DNA of 64,000 bases. Source: Bradyrhizobium sp. SK17 (GTDB lineage Bacteria; Pseudomonadota; Alphaproteobacteria; Rhizobiales; Xanthobacteraceae). The position numbers and the translations under genes were made by a program. The notes under the pieces were generated by a model. It saw only the letters and a list, made by a program, of their open reading frames with translations. It ran no database searches and was not told the origin of the DNA. The DNA is taken from NCBI RefSeq assembly GCF_002831585.1, contig NZ_CP025113.1, positions 3,239,001-3,303,000 of the forward strand, read 5' to 3'. Positions 41,850 through 50,613 of this stretch are shown in pieces (the stretch's first letter is position 1; each line of letters starts with the position of its first letter).

Positions 41850-42926
41850 ATGGCCGATACGATTCAGGAAGTGCTGCAAGCCTTTGCGAAGGGTGAACTC
41901 GTCGTCGTCACCGACGATGACGATCGGGAAGGCGAGGGCGATTTGATCGTCGCGGCGTCGTTCTGCACGGCGGAGAAGATGGCGTTCATCATCCGCCACA
42001 CCTCCGGCATCGTCTGCGCGCCGATCACCTCCGAGGATGCCCGCAGGCTGCGGCTCGACCCGATGGTGGCGCACAACGAATCCAACCACACCACGGCGTT
42101 CACCGTTTCGATCGACTACAAGCCCGATGGCGGCACCGGCATTTCCGCCGAGGAACGCGCCTCCTGCTGCCGCGCGCTCGCCAATCCCAATGCCGGCGCC
42201 AATGATTTTGCGCGGCCTGGCCACATCTTCCCGCTGATCGCGCGCGATGGCGGCGTGCTCTTGCGCTCCGGCCACACCGAGGCCGCGGTCGATCTCTGCC
42301 GGCTCTCGGGCCTGCCGCCGGTCGGCGTCATCAGCGAGCTGATGAACGATGATGGAACCGTGATGAAGGGCGAGCAGGTCGCGAAATTCGCCGTCGCCCA
42401 CAAGCTCAAGCATGTCACGATCGCGGACATGATCGCCTATCGCCAGGCGCGCGAGAAATTGATCGAGCGGGTCGCGACCTTTACCACCGAAAGCCCGATC
42501 GGTCCGCTGCAAGGCTATGCCTATCGCTCGCCGTTCGACGAGATCATGCACGCCGCCTTCGTCTATAACGGCATCGGCGATGGCCGGGACGTGCTGACCC
42601 GGCTGCACAAGCCCAATATCGTGAAGGACCTGTTCACCGGACCGGCGCGGATGGAAGCCGTGTTGCGGCACTTCAAGGATGCCGGCCGCGGCGTGCTGGT
42701 TTATTTGCGCGATGGTGCCGCCGGTGTTCCGGTCCAGCCGGTCGGCGAGCAGAAGACCGCGGAGGCCGATCGCAACAAGCAATGGCGCGAAGTCGGCGTC
42801 GGCGCGCAGATCCTGCGCGATCTCGGCATCACCTCGATCCGGCATCTGACCTCGTCGGTGCACGACTACAAGGGCTTGTCCGGTTTCGGCATCGAGATCG
42901 TGTCGAACGAAAAGTTCGACGTCTGA
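41850..42926 (+). CDS. ribB: 3,4-dihydroxy-2-butanone 4-phosphate synthase with degenerate GTP cyclohydrolase II half
   Basis: Predicted 358-residue protein. Residues 1-205 are a complete RibB: acidic DDDDREGEGDLIVAA, AHNESNHTTAFTVSID, RPGHIFPLIA and RSGHTEAAVDL, making the four-carbon unit of riboflavin from ribulose 5-phosphate. Residues 210-358 are RibA-like but lack the zinc cysteines; the segment that should hold them reads RLHKPNIVKDLFTGP. So only the RibB reaction is expected, and GTP cyclohydrolase II must be encoded elsewhere. No FMN riboswitch fold is evident in the short leader after the repeat. Confidence 0.9.
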   Translation: MADTIQEVLQAFAKGELVVVTDDDDREGEGDLIVAASFCTAEKMAFIIRHTSGIVCAPITSEDARRLRLDPMVAHNESNHTTAFTVSIDYKPDGGTGISAEERASCCRALANPNAGANDFARPGHIFPLIARDGGVLLRSGHTEAAVDLCRLSGLPPVGVISELMNDDGTVMKGEQVAKFAVAHKLKHVTIADMIAYRQAREKLIERVATFTTESPIGPLQGYAYRSPFDEIMHAAFVYNGIGDGRDVLTRLHKPNIVKDLFTGPARMEAVLRHFKDAGRGVLVYLRDGAAGVPVQPVGEQKTAEADRNKQWREVGVGAQILRDLGITSIRHLTSSVHDYKGLSGFGIEIVSNEKFDV

Positions 42927-42937
42927 TCCGGGTCATT

Positions 42938-42963
42938 CCAGGGTGATGCGTGCATCACCCTGG
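42938..42963 (+). terminator. perfect hairpin after ribB
   Basis: CCAGGGTGATGC and GCATCACCCTGG form a 12-bp perfect stem with a GT centre, 11 bp after the stop. There is no T-run; it may be a terminator or mRNA end-protection structure. Confidence 0.6.
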
Positions 42964-43054
42964 GCCATGGTACCCGCCCAATTCAATTGCGCTTCGCAGC
43001 ATAGCGCTTTAATTTATCCGCCAAATTCCGAGTGACGATACGAAAGGATGTTTC

Positions 43055-44268
43055 ATGAGCGTGCGCCCCCAGGCCAAGGACAAGCCGGCTGCCGCCAGCT
43101 TCCAGTGGGATGATCCGTTCCTGCTCGACGACCAGCTCACCGAAGACGAGCGCCTGATCCGCGACACCGCGCGGGCCTATGCGCAGGACAAGCTGCTGCC
43201 GCGGGTCACCAAGGCCTATCTGGAAGAGAAGACCGATCGCGAGATCTTCAACGAGATGGGCGAACTCGGCTTGATCGGCGTCACGCTGCCCGAGGAATAT
43301 GGCTGCGCCAATGCCAGCTACGTGGCCTATGGCCTGGTCGCGCGCGAGATCGAGCGCGTCGATAGCGGCTATCGTTCGATGAACTCGGTGCAGTCGTCGC
43401 TGGTGATGTACCCGATCTACGCCTATGGCGACGAGAACCAGCGCAAGAAATATCTTCCCAAGCTTGCGACCGGAGAATGGGTCGGCTGCTTCGGCCTGAC
43501 CGAGCCCGATGCCGGTTCCGATCCCGGCGGCATGAAGACCCGCGCCGAGAAGGTGGCCGACGGCTACAGGCTGAACGGCGCCAAGATGTGGATCTCGAAT
43601 GCGCCGATCGCCGACGTGTTCGTGGTGTGGGCGAAGTCGGCTGCGCACGACAACCAGATCCGCGGCTTCATCCTCGAGAAGGGCATGAAGGGCCTGTCGG
43701 CGCCGAAGGTCGGCGGCAAGCTGTCGCTGCGCGCCTCGATCACCGGCGAGATCGTGCTCGACAATGTGGTGGTGCCGGAAAGCGCGCTGCTGCCCAACGT
43801 CTCCGGCCTCAAAGGTCCGTTCGGCTGCCTCAACCGCGCCCGCTACGGCATCTCCTGGGGGCGCTCGGCGCCGCCGAGGACTGCATGCATCGCGCGCGCC
43901 AGTACACGCTCGATCGCAAGCAGTTCAACCGGCCGCTCGCCGCCACCCAGCTGGTGCAGAAGAAGCTCGCCGACATGGAGACCGAGATCGCGCTCGGGCT
44001 CCAGGCGAGCTTGCGCGTCGGCCGCCTGATGGACGAGGGCAAGATGGCGCCCGAAATGATCTCGATCGTCAAGCGCAACAATTGCGGCAAGTCGCTCGAC
44101 ATCGCCCGCATGGCGCGCGACATGCACGGCGGCAACGGCATCCAGATCGAGTATCACGTGATGCGTCATGCCGCGAACCTCGAGACGGTGAACACCTATG
44201 AGGGCACGCACGACGTCCACGCGCTGATCCTCGGCCGCGCGATCACCGGCATCCAGGCGTTTTCGTAA
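43055..44268 (+). pseudogene. gcdH: glutaryl-CoA dehydrogenase broken by a -1 frameshift
   Basis: Glutaryl-CoA dehydrogenase oxidises and decarboxylates glutaryl-CoA to crotonyl-CoA in lysine and tryptophan breakdown. The 5' part (frame of 43055) matches through [40 protein letters not shown] and [10 protein letters not shown]. Then the frame is lost at a G-run at 43857-43861 and continues in the next frame as [21 protein letters not shown] to [20 protein letters not shown], with the catalytic Glu in NTYEGTHD. One missing G (GGGGGG to GGGGG) restores a ~404-residue enzyme. As written, the product would end at 44029 with a foreign tail and no catalytic base. Confidence 0.9.
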
Positions 44269-44288
44269 GGTCACGCCGCACCGACAGC

Positions 44289-44374
44289 GTAGGATGGGTA
44301 GAGCGCAGCGAAACCCATCTTGCCGCCCAGCGCGCGGTTGCGTGATGGGTTTCGCTTCGCTCTACCCATCCTAC
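44289..44374. repeat. intergenic inverted repeat (GTAGGATGGGTAGAGC type)
   Basis: GTAGGATGGGTAGAGCGCAG with CGAAACCCATC is mirrored by GATGGGTTTCGCTTCGCTCT with ACCCATCCTAC. The arms are about 31 bp with few mismatches, separated by about 25 bp. It is a widespread kind of mobile-like intergenic palindrome, here between gcdH and the MBL gene. Confidence 0.8.
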
Positions 44375-44396
44375 GAGAGCCAATAGGGGCGGTCCC

Positions 44397-45314
44397 ATGG
44401 CCGACAACGACGACATCCCGTTCAACCGCGATTTCCCGCTGAAGCCTGGCGTGGTCGAGCAGGTCCGGCCCGGCGTGCGCCGCGTCCTCTGCAACAATCC
44501 AAGCCCGTTCACCTTCAGCGGCACGGTCAGCTACATCGTGGGCGAGGGCAAGGTCGCGATCATCGATCCCGGTCCCGATGACGAGGCGCACGCGAAAGCG
44601 CTGCTCGATGCGGTCAAGGGCGAGACCGTGACCCACATCCTGGTCACCCATACCCATCGCGACCATTCGCCGAACACGCCGCGGATCAAGGCCGCGACCG
44701 GCGCGCCGGTCTATGCCGAAGGCCCGCATCGCGCCTCGCGCCCGCGCTTCGAGAGCGAGAAGCACAATCCGGAATCCGGCGCCGACCGCGATTTCCGGCC
44801 CGACATCGAGGTCAAGCACGGCGACGTCATCGAGGGCGCGGGCTTTGCGCTGGAGGCGGTCGCCACCCCTGGCCACACCGCCAATCATCTGGCGTTCGCG
44901 TGGACCGAGCGCAGCATCAATTTCGTCGGCGACCATGTGATGGGCTGGTCGACCTCGATCGTGGCGCCGCCCGACGGCTCGATGATCGACTACATGGCCT
45001 CGCTGGAGCGGCTGGAGCAGCGCCCGGAGCAGCTCTATTTCTCGGGCCACGGCCCGGAGATTCCGGAAGGCCCACGCTTCGTGCGCTTCCTGGCGCGGCA
45101 TCGCCGGGCACGCGAGGCCTCAATCCTGCATCGGCTCGGCAAGGGCGAGGCCGATATCCCGACCATGGTGCGGGCGATCTATATCGGGCTCGATCCGCGG
45201 CTCGCCAATGCCGCCGGTTACTCCGTGCTGGCGCACCTGGAGGATCTGGTTGCGCGAGGCGTCGTCGCGACTGATGGCGATCCGGTGATCGGCGGCATGT
45301 ACCGGATGGCGTGA
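44397..45314 (+). CDS. MBL-fold metallo-hydrolase (LACTB2-like)
   Basis: Predicted 305-residue beta-lactamase-fold hydrolase with a C-terminal winged-helix extension. The metal site is THTHRDHSPNTPR (HxHxDH), His in TPGHTANHLAF, Asp in FVGDHVMGWS and a terminal His in FSGHGPEI. The class includes nucleases and thioester hydrolases, so the substrate is open. The gene starts just after a palindromic repeat. Confidence 0.88.
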   Translation: MADNDDIPFNRDFPLKPGVVEQVRPGVRRVLCNNPSPFTFSGTVSYIVGEGKVAIIDPGPDDEAHAKALLDAVKGETVTHILVTHTHRDHSPNTPRIKAATGAPVYAEGPHRASRPRFESEKHNPESGADRDFRPDIEVKHGDVIEGAGFALEAVATPGHTANHLAFAWTERSINFVGDHVMGWSTSIVAPPDGSMIDYMASLERLEQRPEQLYFSGHGPEIPEGPRFVRFLARHRRAREASILHRLGKGEADIPTMVRAIYIGLDPRLANAAGYSVLAHLEDLVARGVVATDGDPVIGGMYRMA

Positions 45315-45320
45315 TCGGCC

Positions 45321-45443
45321 GTCATTCCGGGGCGTGCGAAGCACGAGCCCGGAATCCATCGGGCCACGAGCTGTGCGGCTCAATGGATTCCGGGCTCTCG
45401 CTGCGCGAGCCCTCAGGTGCGCAATTGCGCACCGGGGAATGAC
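45321..45443. repeat. intergenic palindromic repeat (GTCATTCCGGGGCG type)
   Basis: GTCATTCCGGGGCGTGCGAA near the left end and ACCGGGGAATGAC at the right are complementary ends. Inside, CCCGGAATCCATCGGGCC and CAATGGATTCCGGGCTC form a second pair. It fills the gap between two convergent genes. The type is familiar from Bradyrhizobium intergenic regions. Confidence 0.78.
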
Positions 45444-45454
45444 GAAAGGGGAGA

Positions 45455-46312
45455 TCACTTCTTCACCGTCTTCGCCGGCGGTGCCTTGGGCGCGGCGGGG
45501 GCTGCCTTCTTCGCCGGCTTGGCATTGTCGTTGTCGGCGGCGGTGTTGAGGTCCTCGATCAGCTTCCTGACCCGCGCGGTGTTGCTGCCGAGATCGGTGT
45601 CGAAATAGCGCGAGGCCGAGCGGATATCGACGCGCGAATCCTCGTCGTCAGGCGTGACCCGGATCGACACGTCTTCACGAAAGCCCATGATCGGCGTGCG
45701 TGCCACCGCCTCGATGCGGCCGATGTTGCGCGGCGGCTGCGGCGCGCGCGCGTCGATGACCAGCCATTTGCGCCGGTTCACCAGCCGCAGCGTCATCTCA
45801 TAAGCTCGGTCAGCGGGGACCTCGAGCTCGACGGTCTCGATATCCGGATAGGCGATGCGCTGCCGCTCGGCCGAAGCGAGGCCGGCGTAGGCGGCGGGAT
45901 TGGTGCCTTCGCCGGTGCGCAACCGCGCCAGCGCCTCGAATTTCGGCGGGTCGATCGGGTCGGTCGTGACGTCGTAGAGCCGCGGCAGCTTGTTGTACTG
46001 GTAGGTCAGGTAGGCCGGGTAGGCGAGGATCGCAGCATCGATCAGCAGCGCGAGCAGGATCCGGCCCATGCCGCGGGTGCCGTTCTGCCAGATCGCCGCG
46101 AAGGCGGCGAGGCCGAGCAGGATCGAGAGGCCGGCGAGGCCCAGCGCGCCGAAGAACGTCGCCAGCGCCGGCTTGACTTCCAGGAACCCGAACCGGACGA
46201 TCAGGATCGAGACCACCACCGCGACGACGGAGAAGATGGCGAGATTGCGCGACCAGGTGGCGAGGCCGGACACGGGCTCCTGCTGGTAGGGAGCGGAAAA
46301 CCTGCGTGCCAT
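45455..46312 (-). CDS. DUF1499 membrane protein
   Basis: Predicted 285-residue protein. Three hydrophobic segments lie at about residues 25-110 (NLAIFSVVAVVVSILIVRFG, TFFGALGLAGLSILLGLAAF, MGRILLALLIDAAILAYPAY). The soluble DUF1499 domain then contains RLVNRRKWLVIDARAP, GRIEAVARTPIMGFREDVSI and SRVDIRSASRYFDTDLG. The C-terminus is an Ala/Pro/Lys-rich tail. The start at 46312 (MARRFSAPYQQ) is preferred to 46381. The function is unknown. Confidence 0.85.
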   Translation of the reverse strand: MARRFSAPYQQEPVSGLATWSRNLAIFSVVAVVVSILIVRFGFLEVKPALATFFGALGLAGLSILLGLAAFAAIWQNGTRGMGRILLALLIDAAILAYPAYLTYQYNKLPRLYDVTTDPIDPPKFEALARLRTGEGTNPAAYAGLASAERQRIAYPDIETVELEVPADRAYEMTLRLVNRRKWLVIDARAPQPPRNIGRIEAVARTPIMGFREDVSIRVTPDDEDSRVDIRSASRYFDTDLGSNTARVRKLIEDLNTAADNDNAKPAKKAAPAAPKAPPAKTVKK

Positions 46313-46690
46313 CGTCGAAAAATCTGCCGGTTGAGATGTCCCGGGCGACCTCGGCCGCCGCCACTGATGGTGTGAGACCACGGACCTGCGGCGAATTCAA
46401 GGGATTTGGGGCGCTGCCATTCGCCCTCCCCTGGAGGGCAGGGCGATCGCATTAGGCTATCGGCCACGACGACGTGAAAACGTCGATGACAAAAGCACGC
46501 ATGCCATATGCCCTCTGGGCGAGCGTGCGTTTGCGAAATTTCGGAATATTGGAAGAATATTCCTGAGTTGCCCGACGTGTCAAGTAACCCCGGGCGAACG
46601 CCGGCCACTGGCTGCTTTGCATGGGGTTGTTTTCGATGTTTTGGCAGCGTGCCTCCCCCGCGGATGCCCGCAGGGGAGGATAAAACCGTC
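46313..46690. other. 378-bp gap between DUF1499 and acyl-CoA ligase genes
   Basis: No convincing gene. It includes the DUF1499 promoter region and, near the right end, a hairpin that serves the ligase gene (46652-46679). A GGAATATTGGAAGAATATTCC dyad-like stretch near 46541-46561 is AT-rich for this genome and might belong to a promoter. Confidence 0.5.
46652..46679 (-). terminator. hairpin downstream of the acyl-CoA ligase
   Basis: CCTCCCC and GGGGAGG enclose a shorter GCGG/CCGC stem with a small internal mismatch, 12-39 bp past the ligase stop on the minus strand. No long T-run. Confidence 0.5.
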
Positions 46691-48319
46691 CTACGCCGCG
46701 GCAGTGGGGAAGGTGTAGTCCTTGAACTGGTCGCGCAGCGCCGTCTTCAGGATCTTGCCGGTCGCGGTATGCGGAATGCCGTCGACGAAGGCAACATCGT
46801 CGGGCATCCACCATTTGGCGATCTTGCCGTCCATGTACTTCAGGATGTCCTCGCGGGTGGCGCTCTCGCCCTGCTTGAGCTGCACGATCAGCAGCGGCCG
46901 CTCATCCCATTTGGGATGATGGACGCCGATCACGGCCGCTTCCGCGACCGCGGGATGGCCGACCGCGAGGTTCTCGAGATCGATCGAGGAGATCCATTCG
47001 CCGCCGGACTTGATGACGTCCTTGGAGCGGTCGGTGATCCGCATGTAGCCGTGCTCGTCCATCGTCGAGACGTCGCCGGTGTCGAAGAAGCCGGCATCAT
47101 CGAGAATGTTGGCATCGACCCGGAAGTAGGCCTTGGCGATCGCCGGCCCCGAGACCTTGAGGCGGCCGAAGGTCTTGCCGTCCCACGGCAGCTCCTTGCC
47201 GGCATCGTCGGTGATCTTCATCTCGACGCCGAACGGCGGATAGCCCTGGGTCTGCAGGATGTCGAGCCGCTCCTCGCCGGTGCGTTCCGAGAACGGCGGC
47301 TTCAGCGTGGCAAGCGTACCGAGCGGGCTCATCTCGGTCATGCCCCAAGCGTGGCGCACCTGGGTGCCCATGTCGAGGAATGCCTTGATCATCGAGCGCG
47401 GCATCGCCGAACCGCCGCACACCACCATCTGCAAATCCGGCAGCTTGACGTTGTTGGCGGCCATGTATTGCAGCAGCATCAGCCACACCGTCGGCACACC
47501 CGCGGTGTGGGTGACCTTCTCGGTCGACAGCAGCTCGTAGACCGAAGCGCCGTCGAGCTTGGGGCCGGGCATCACGAGCTTGGTGCCCATCGAGGGGGCG
47601 GAGAAAGCGATGCCCCAGCTGTTGGCATGGAACAAGGGCACCACCGGAAGCATTGTGTCCGAGGCGGAGGTGCCGAGGGCGTCCTTCGAGTTGGCCATCA
47701 ACGCGTGCAACACGTTGGACCGATGCGAATACAGCACACCCTTGGGATCGCCCGTCGTGCCGGACGTGTAGCACATCGCAGCCGCGGTGTTCTCGTCGAA
47801 GGTCTTCCATTCGAACTTGCCGTCGGAGGCTGCGATCCAGTCCTCATAGGCGACCGCGTTCTTCAACGTGGTCTGCGGCATATGCGCCTTGTCGGTCAGC
47901 ACCACGAAGCGCTCGACGCTCGGCAACTGGCTCGCGATCTTCTCCAGCACCGGAACGAAGGTGAGGTCGGTGATGACGATGCGATCCTGGGCGTGATTGA
48001 CGATCCAGGCGATCTGTTCCGGGAACAGTCGCGGATTGACCGTATGGCAGATCGCGCCGATCCCCATGATGCCGTACCAGACCTCGAGGTGGCGCCAGGT
48101 GTTCCAGGCGATGGTGGCGACCCGATCACCGAGCTTGATGCCGTCGCGTTCCAGGCTCTGCGAGACCTTCAGCGCACGGGCGTGGATTTCGGCGTAGGTG
48201 GTGCGATGGATCGGGCCTTCGACGGACCGGGTCACCACTTCCTGCGTGCCGTGATATTTGGCGGCGTGCTCAATAATCTTGTGGCACAGCAGGGGCCAAT
48301 CTTGCATCAAGCCAAGCAT
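46691..48319 (-). CDS. fatty-acid--CoA ligase (AMP-dependent)
   Basis: Predicted 542-residue adenylate-forming enzyme that activates medium or long-chain carboxylates with ATP and CoA. The AMP-binding P-loop is [19 protein letters not shown] near residue 180. [12 protein letters not shown], then [20 protein letters not shown] and the hinge [15 protein letters not shown] follow. The catalytic Lys is in [13 protein letters not shown]. The ATG at 48319 has AGGAGGG 9 bases upstream; 48361 is a longer alternative. Monocistronic; it may support beta-oxidation. Confidence 0.92.
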   Translation of the reverse strand: MLGLMQDWPLLCHKIIEHAAKYHGTQEVVTRSVEGPIHRTTYAEIHARALKVSQSLERDGIKLGDRVATIAWNTWRHLEVWYGIMGIGAICHTVNPRLFPEQIAWIVNHAQDRIVITDLTFVPVLEKIASQLPSVERFVVLTDKAHMPQTTLKNAVAYEDWIAASDGKFEWKTFDENTAAAMCYTSGTTGDPKGVLYSHRSNVLHALMANSKDALGTSASDTMLPVVPLFHANSWGIAFSAPSMGTKLVMPGPKLDGASVYELLSTEKVTHTAGVPTVWLMLLQYMAANNVKLPDLQMVVCGGSAMPRSMIKAFLDMGTQVRHAWGMTEMSPLGTLATLKPPFSERTGEERLDILQTQGYPPFGVEMKITDDAGKELPWDGKTFGRLKVSGPAIAKAYFRVDANILDDAGFFDTGDVSTMDEHGYMRITDRSKDVIKSGGEWISSIDLENLAVGHPAVAEAAVIGVHHPKWDERPLLIVQLKQGESATREDILKYMDGKIAKWWMPDDVAFVDGIPHTATGKILKTALRDQFKDYTFPTAAA

Positions 48320-48395
48320 ACGCAATTCCCTCCTCAATCCTCGCGCATGATCCACCGGCATCTTGGACGGCCGGCAGTAAAATCATGGAATTGAC

Positions 48396-49574
48396 ATGAA
48401 CTGTAGCGCGGAGAAAGCAAGCCGAAAATGGCCTGCTGGCGCGTTTCGTCGCGGGAGCGCGGCAATGGTTACCGCTGCCGCGGCGCTGTTTTGCCTTGGC
48501 ATGCAAGCGGGTTCTGCGGAGGCCGCCCGCGGTTCTCCGGGCTTTCCCTGGGACGATCTGTTCGGCACCCGGCCGCAAAGGGCGCACAAGGCGGCCCGCC
48601 GCGTCAGTGTGCCCCTGCCAAGGCCACGCCCGGCGGAGGCACCCGCGGCAACTGACGCGCCTGTGGCGGCCGAGCCGGAGCCGCCGGCCGCGGCCGCGAC
48701 ACATCCTCAAGCCGCGCCTGCCGAGGCTGCCAAACCGCACGAGACTGGTGGGCCGGCTGAAGCCGCCAAGCCATCCGAGCCTGCCAAGCCGCAGGCATCG
48801 GCCTGCCGGCAGGCCCTCACCGAGGAGATCGCGATCGCGCCCAGCATTCCGGATATCCATGGCGCCGGCGGCTGCGGCGGCGAGGACCTGGTGCGGCTCG
48901 AAGCCATCGTGCTGCCGGACAAGCGCAAGGTCGCGGTCAAGCCGGCGGCGATCCTTCGCTGCAAGATGGCGAGTGCGGTGGCCGACTGGGTTCGCACCGA
49001 TATTGCGCCGCTGGCCGAGAGGCTTGGCGGCGGGATCAGCAATCTCGACAATTTCGACTCGTTCGAGTGCCGTGGCCGCAATCGCGTCGCCGGCGCGCAA
49101 CTCTCCGAGCACGGCCGCGCCAATGCGCTCGACGTGCGCGCCTTCGGGCTCGCCAACGGCAAGTCGATTTCGCTGACCGATCGCAGCGTGCCGCGTGATC
49201 TGCGCGAGGCCGTGCTGCATTCGGTCTGTGCCCGCTTCTCGACGGTGCTTGGTCCGGGCTCGGACTGGTACCATGAGGACCACATCCATCTCGACCTGAT
49301 CGAGCGTCGCAACAACTACCGGATCTGCCAGTGGAACGTGTACGACCCGCTGCCGCGGGTCGCGCCGCTGTTGCCGGCCGGGCGCCCCGAGGAGGCGCCG
49401 CCGCGCGAGGTCGCCGCGAAATCGGATGCGTCCAAGCCCGACGCAGCGAAGGTCGACCACGGCAAGGCCGACGAGCCGGATGCAGCGAAATCAGATGATG
49501 CGCTGCCGCCCGAAGGCGCGGCCGAGACCAAGCCGCAGCCAACAAAAAAGCGCCGGCAAAGCCGGCGCCTTTGA
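48396..49574 (+). CDS. extensin-like domain protein, exported
   Basis: Predicted 392-residue envelope protein. After a signal-like segment (residues 23-42, MVTAAAALFCLGMQAGSAEA) comes a Pro/Ala/Lys-rich linker to about residue 125. The extensin-like C-terminal domain spans about 128-305, with ECRGRNRVAGAQLSEHGRAN and LDVRAFGL, WYHEDHIHLDLIERR as hallmark histidine motifs resembling VanY-type peptidases, and paired cysteines. A second acidic/basic low-complexity tail follows. It may act on peptidoglycan. Its last codons overlap a terminator shared with the convergent L,D-transpeptidase gene. Confidence 0.85.
   Translation: MNCSAEKASRKWPAGAFRRGSAAMVTAAAALFCLGMQAGSAEAARGSPGFPWDDLFGTRPQRAHKAARRVSVPLPRPRPAEAPAATDAPVAAEPEPPAAAATHPQAAPAEAAKPHETGGPAEAAKPSEPAKPQASACRQALTEEIAIAPSIPDIHGAGGCGGEDLVRLEAIVLPDKRKVAVKPAAILRCKMASAVADWVRTDIAPLAERLGGGISNLDNFDSFECRGRNRVAGAQLSEHGRANALDVRAFGLANGKSISLTDRSVPRDLREAVLHSVCARFSTVLGPGSDWYHEDHIHLDLIERRNNYRICQWNVYDPLPRVAPLLPAGRPEEAPPREVAAKSDASKPDAAKVDHGKADEPDAAKSDDALPPEGAAETKPQPTKKRRQSRRL
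49550..49568 (-). terminator. terminator of the L,D-transpeptidase gene, inside the end of the extensin gene
   Basis: GCGCCGGC/GCCGGCGC form an 8-bp stem with a 3-base loop. Read on the minus strand it is followed by TTTTTTG, a classical intrinsic terminator 30 bp after the transpeptidase stop. On the plus strand it encodes the last residues of the extensin-like protein. Confidence 0.8.
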
Positions 49575-49597
49575 TCGCGATTGCGATGTAGTTCGGA

Positions 49598-50275
49598 TCA
49601 GTAGGTGACGTTCGAGCCGCCCTGGAGCGCCATCTGCGGCTTGTAGGGAGAGTCGCCATGCTTAGGCTCCAGCACCACGACGATGGTGCCGAGCTTGACG
49701 CGGTTGTAGAGGTCGATGACGTCCTCGTTGGTCATGCGGATGCAGCCGGAGGAGATCGAAGAGCCGATGTATTCCGGCTGGTTGGTGCCGTGGATACGGA
49801 ACAGGGTGTCCTTGCCGCCCGAGTAGAGATACATCGCGCGCGAACCCATCGGATTGTCCGGGCCGGGGGCCACGAAGGTCGGAACGCCCAGGCGCGAGAT
49901 TTCACCGGGCGTCGGGTGCCAGGCCGGCCATTCGGTCATGCTGCCGACCTTGGCAATGCCCGACCAGGCCATGGCTTCCTCGCCGACGGTGATGCCGTAG
50001 CGGATCGCCTTGCCGTCGTTCAGCACGTAGTAGAGGTAATGATTGTCGGAATCGACCACGATGGAGCCGGGAGCTTCCTTGCGGTGATATTCGACGATGG
50101 CGCGGCGGAACGGTTCGGCGACCGGCGTCTTCACGTAGGTGGTCTTGGCCAGCAGTTCCTTGTCGCGTGGCTTAAAGGCCGCAGTGTTGGTTGCCTCATA
50201 GGTCGTGGCCTGCATGCAGCCCGACAACATCAGGCCCGCGGCCAGGATTCCAAGGGTAACTTTGAACGACGACAT
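49598..50275 (-). CDS. L,D-transpeptidase (YkuD domain), lipoprotein
   Basis: Predicted 225-residue enzyme forming 3-3 peptidoglycan cross-links or attaching proteins to the wall. A lipobox LSGC at residues 18-21 predicts a lipid-anchored protein. The catalytic region is FRIHGTNQPEYIGSSISSGC with IRMTN, giving His and Cys of the YkuD motif HGTx...SxGCIRM. Length is usual for rhizobial members. It converges on the extensin-like gene, and both are envelope genes. Confidence 0.93.
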   Translation of the reverse strand: MSSFKVTLGILAAGLMLSGCMQATTYEATNTAAFKPRDKELLAKTTYVKTPVAEPFRRAIVEYHRKEAPGSIVVDSDNHYLYYVLNDGKAIRYGITVGEEAMAWSGIAKVGSMTEWPAWHPTPGEISRLGVPTFVAPGPDNPMGSRAMYLYSGGKDTLFRIHGTNQPEYIGSSISSGCIRMTNEDVIDLYNRVKLGTIVVVLEPKHGDSPYKPQMALQGGSNVTY

Positions 50276-50613
50276 GATTACGGTCCAATCGAAAATCTGC
50301 GTCTCAAAGCGTCAAGATTACGCCCCAAACGCCACGATTCCATTAAGGGCATTATTGCCGAAACCTGCCATTCTTCCCAGAGTTTAGATGGCTTTCCCGC
50401 ATCGCGGGACGTCGGCTGTGGCTTTTTTGCCGCAAGTCGTCTGGCGCGGGACCGGTATTTGTGCAAACAGGCAACGGTCGCCAAGCCGACTGCCGCGTCA
50501 TCCCCAACCCGGCCACCACAGGATGGATGTCCGGTTAATGTCCCGGTCATGAAGCGCCAGCGAGAATCGCGCTAAGTCCGCAAACCCTGCCGCCCGTCTC
50601 GTGGAGCTTGTTA
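50276..50613. other. 338-bp intergenic region between divergent ldt and corA
   Basis: It must hold promoters for both genes. No strong palindrome, repeat or RNA structure stands out, and no M-box-like magnesium riboswitch fold was recognised before corA. Some open frames exist but lack start signals. Confidence 0.5.

Noticed and set aside
46508..48394. 628-codon plus-strand frame over the acyl-CoA ligase
   Set aside because: The opposite strand encodes a full AMP-binding enzyme with all motifs; this frame is its shadow.
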